20,429 nucleotides of DNA from a virus, in IMG/VR virus record IMGVR_UViG_3300029448_000566, positions 1 through 20,429 of that record; one strand, given 5' to 3'. The notes below the pieces were generated by a model. That model was given only the letters and a program-made list of their open reading frames with translations. It did no database searches and was not told the DNA's origin. Position 1 is the stretch's first letter, and each line of letters begins with the position of its first letter. Below, one piece after another: positions 18,518 through 20,429 of this stretch. The translations under genes and the position numbers were made by a program.

Positions 18518-19374
18518 TGTTCCTGATAAACTCATACGTATATCAGTCATTTAGTGGGTTGGATCTAGCAGACTACTCATCTGACAGTCCTGTACTAGCG
18601 CTCAGCACTAGACGCATTAACAGTGGGTATACTGGGCCTCTGATACGTTTGCGTAGAAGTACAGACAGCACTGAGCAAGATTTCGGTTCTGGTCTTGGTA
18701 TGGGTGAGACAATAGACTACTCCGCTATCGACACGTTTCTTAGCGGTGGTACTGCCCACGTAGTGAAGTGGTACGATCAGAGCGGCCAAGGTCGAGACCT
18801 CCAACAACAGACAGCTAGTCGTCAACCAACATTTGATGCTGGTGCAACTACAGGTCGGGCAGTAAATTTTAGTGGTCTTTCAGATTGTCACCTGTCAAGC
18901 GTGGCTCAGGTATCAGGCGGGTTTTTTAGCTCTGGACCTGCAGTGAGTATACACCACGCTACAGACAACAACGACAACAGCTTCGCTACTAATATGGCGA
19001 TTTCTGAGGAGCCACACGACAACGGAGGACTCGACTACTTCAGAACCAACAGGTATGGTACTGTCAACCGATTTATTTGGATGGGCGTTCAGTTTCCTTT
19101 ATCCCCACCCACTACCTCTGGTAATGAATATAATTACTACCATCATGATGGTTCCAATCTTCGCATGGACATAAACGGTTCGGAGATAGGCTCTACTTCT
19201 AATACTACCACCTTTAATTCTGATGGCGACTCCTTTAATTTAGGGGCTGATGCAACAAATCACGAATGGGATGGATATACTTACGAACTAATCATTTTTG
19301 ATAGCTCTCAATCTACAGCGAACAGTGATGCTATTCGTGATGACATGAACTCACAATACAGCCTATACACCTGA
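18517..19374 (+). CDS. Tail protein with ABF-B/LamG-like lectin domain, 285 aa
   Basis: The segment YTGPLIRLRRSTDSTEQDFG, followed by VVKWYDQSGQGRDLQQQT and RQPTFDAG, matches the catalytic/ConA-like domain of alpha-L-arabinofuranosidase B and the related lectin-like domains found in phage tails and flavobacterial surface proteins. The C-terminal half is a LamG-like beta sandwich ending YTYELIIFDSSQSTANSDAI. It follows the fibre gene with a TAATG overlap, so it is likely to be the receptor-binding or polysaccharide-degrading tip. I did not check that the catalytic acids of the enzyme family are present; binding alone is as probable as hydrolysis. Confidence 0.7.
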   Translation: MFLINSYVYQSFSGLDLADYSSDSPVLALSTRRINSGYTGPLIRLRRSTDSTEQDFGSGLGMGETIDYSAIDTFLSGGTAHVVKWYDQSGQGRDLQQQTASRQPTFDAGATTGRAVNFSGLSDCHLSSVAQVSGGFFSSGPAVSIHHATDNNDNSFATNMAISEEPHDNGGLDYFRTNRYGTVNRFIWMGVQFPLSPPTTSGNEYNYYHHDGSNLRMDINGSEIGSTSNTTTFNSDGDSFNLGADATNHEWDGYTYELIIFDSSQSTANSDAIRDDMNSQYSLYT

Positions 19375-19706
19375 TGAGAATCATACGCCTATACCAAGAG
19401 CTTTCAGCTCAGCACATACAGCAACTTGCCAACTGGATTAGCACTGTAGAGCAGCGCTATGATAGTGATGGGCAGGTCACATCCAACGTAGCCAACTACA
19501 AGAAGCATCCAACTCAAGATATCTGGTTCTTTTACTACAACGATATCGCAGACCACATGGGTGGGATTGGATCTCAGATTATGGAATTTATCCTTGGTAC
19601 GTATGCGCCAACAGGAAACCCAGTAGTAAACAGAGAGGTATTAGAGATCGTAACTCTAACAGAAGCTGAGTTAGCAGAGTATGATCCACCTGAACCCGAA
19701 GAATAA
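19374..19706 (+). CDS. Hypothetical tail-associated protein, 110 aa
   Basis: The gene starts within the TGATG overlap of the lectin-domain gene. The N terminus is helical (MRIIRLYQELSAQHIQQLAN), the middle has DIWFFYYNDIADHMGG, and the end is acidic and proline-rich (ELAEYDPPEPEE). No family is recognised. Its place between the receptor-binding protein and the amidase suggests a tail or lysis accessory, for instance a chaperone for fibre assembly, but there is no direct evidence. Confidence 0.6.
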   Translation: MRIIRLYQELSAQHIQQLANWISTVEQRYDSDGQVTSNVANYKKHPTQDIWFFYYNDIADHMGGIGSQIMEFILGTYAPTGNPVVNREVLEIVTLTEAELAEYDPPEPEE

Positions 19707-19712
19707 AAAACA

Positions 19713-20126
19713 ATGAGAGATCTAAACAGAATCATCCTGCACTGCTCTGCAACTAGAGAAGGCAAAGACTTTAGTGTAGACACTATTCGTGACTGGCACG
19801 TAAGGGGTAATGGCTGGTCAGATATCGGGTATCATTGGGTTATCCGTCTTGACGGCAGCATCGAAGTTGGTCGTCCTTTAGAGAAGTCTGGTGCCCACAC
19901 TAAAGGCCACAACAAGGATTCAGTTGGGGTATGCTACATCGGTGGCTGTGACGCTGATGGTAAGCCGAAAGACACCATGAGCCCAGAGCAAGAGAAAGCA
20001 TGGAGAATGATCGTACTGTCTTTGCGCACACTCTACGGAGATCTGACTATTCACGGGCATAACGAATTTGCTAACAAGGCTTGTCCTAGCTTTACCGTTA
20101 AGGAGAAGTTTGTTGATATATATTAA
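19713..20126 (+). CDS. N-acetylmuramoyl-L-alanine amidase, T7-lysozyme type, 137 aa
   Basis: The enzyme cuts the bond between N-acetylmuramic acid and L-alanine in peptidoglycan and is the likely endolysin. The zinc ligands are visible: H10 in IILHCSAT, H116 in HGHNEF and C124 in KACPS. The spacing of 8 between H116 and C124 equals that between H122 and C130 in T7 lysozyme. The catalytic pair corresponds to Y40 (SDIGYHWVI) and K122. The length (137 aa) is that of a single catalytic domain without a cell wall-binding part. There is no signal peptide, so a holin or other export route is needed; none is visible. Confidence 0.9.
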   Translation: MRDLNRIILHCSATREGKDFSVDTIRDWHVRGNGWSDIGYHWVIRLDGSIEVGRPLEKSGAHTKGHNKDSVGVCYIGGCDADGKPKDTMSPEQEKAWRMIVLSLRTLYGDLTIHGHNEFANKACPSFTVKEKFVDIY

Positions 20127-20144
20127 TCTTAACAATTATGAAGA

Positions 20145-20429
20145 ATGAGAATTGCAACAGTTGTCCTTTGCGCCCTTTCTGCCCTCTTCGCAGGTTGCAC
20201 TAAAGACATCCTCCCAGAACAAAGAGTAGCAGAAGTATCTTTAGAAGAACTGCTTCAGGGGGATTACCACTGCTACAGGGTGGAGTATCCAGATGGTAGT
20301 GACACTTATCACTTCAACGCATCTGTGATGCTTGAACTCATTGGTGACTGGCAGACCACCCCGTCTGCGTTCGACTTGAATGATGACCAGATCGTAGACA
20401 CCCCAGACATGCTTGATGGGATTGGCGGG
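20145..20429 (+). CDS. Lipoprotein with dockerin-like motif, 5' part (cut by window end)
   Basis: From ATG 20145 the frame is open to the window end (95 codons). The N terminus MRIATVVLCALSALFAGC is a lipoprotein signal with lipobox FAGC, so C18 would be lipidated. Further on, FDLNDDQIVDTPDMLDGIGG fits a calcium-binding dockerin-like loop. It directly follows the amidase, so a lysis or spanin-like role at the outer membrane is possible; a surface role is equally so. An overlapping 21-codon frame at 20138-20203 in another phase is Cys-rich (ENCNSCPLRPFC) and is noted as an alternative. Confidence 0.7.
   Translation, partial: MRIATVVLCALSALFAGCTKDILPEQRVAEVSLEELLQGDYHCYRVEYPDGSDTYHFNASVMLELIGDWQTTPSAFDLNDDQIVDTPDMLDGIGG

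Noticed and set aside
18517-19374. Possible diversity-generating retroelement target in the receptor-binding protein
   Set aside because: No template repeat and no reverse transcriptase gene are visible in the window.

Overview
The window looks like part of a tailed double-stranded DNA phage (Caudoviricetes) that infects a Bacteroidota (probably marine flavobacterial) host. The phage assignment rests on a large terminase, a portal-like protein, a collagen-like tail fibre, a lectin-like tail protein, a T7-type amidase and a GroES-like protein. The host assignment rests on promoters of the Bacteroidota form TTG-N20/21-TAnnTTTG, on A-rich translation starts without Shine-Dalgarno sites, and on a signal peptide ending in SQA-Q. 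No capsid, integrase or polymerase gene is visible, so this is only part of a genome.

Layout. (1) Positions 1-5693 hold about fourteen small genes, all on the minus strand, read from at least three near-identical leftward promoters (1805-1837, 4315-4347, 5659-5691). Most products are unknown small proteins. Recognisable ones are an ABA-sandwich-like protein, a probable HhH-GPD-like (DUF7178-type) protein, a secreted protein, a tiny lipoprotein, a 28-residue membrane peptide and a basic protein ending in a sliding-clamp-binding motif (QISLF). (2) Positions 5694-6280 are essentially gene-free: a leftward intrinsic terminator, three alternating purine-pyrimidine tracts, several hairpins, then a strong rightward promoter (6152-6182) and a structured leader. 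This may be the early/late control region or a replication origin. (3) Positions 6281-20429 hold rightward late genes, mostly joined by 1-4 nt stop/start overlaps: small lysine-rich proteins, two tandem paralogues, an EF-hand protein, two glycosyltransferase-like genes, a GroES-like protein, small ORFs, terminase, portal, tail fibre genes, amidase and a lipoprotein cut by the window end. One winged-helix regulator gene (9269-9688) runs against this operon from a divergent promoter.

The most unusual signal is not a gene. From about 296 to 5954 the DNA is packed with short perfect inverted repeats (stems of 6-8 bp, loops of 3-5 nt, often GAA or TTC). I located over 40, against roughly 4 expected by chance for that length. 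They lie mostly inside coding sequence. The rightward genes show only a handful by eye in 14 kb. This looks like a genome-module-specific structural code or mutational signature and is the leading candidate for something undescribed.
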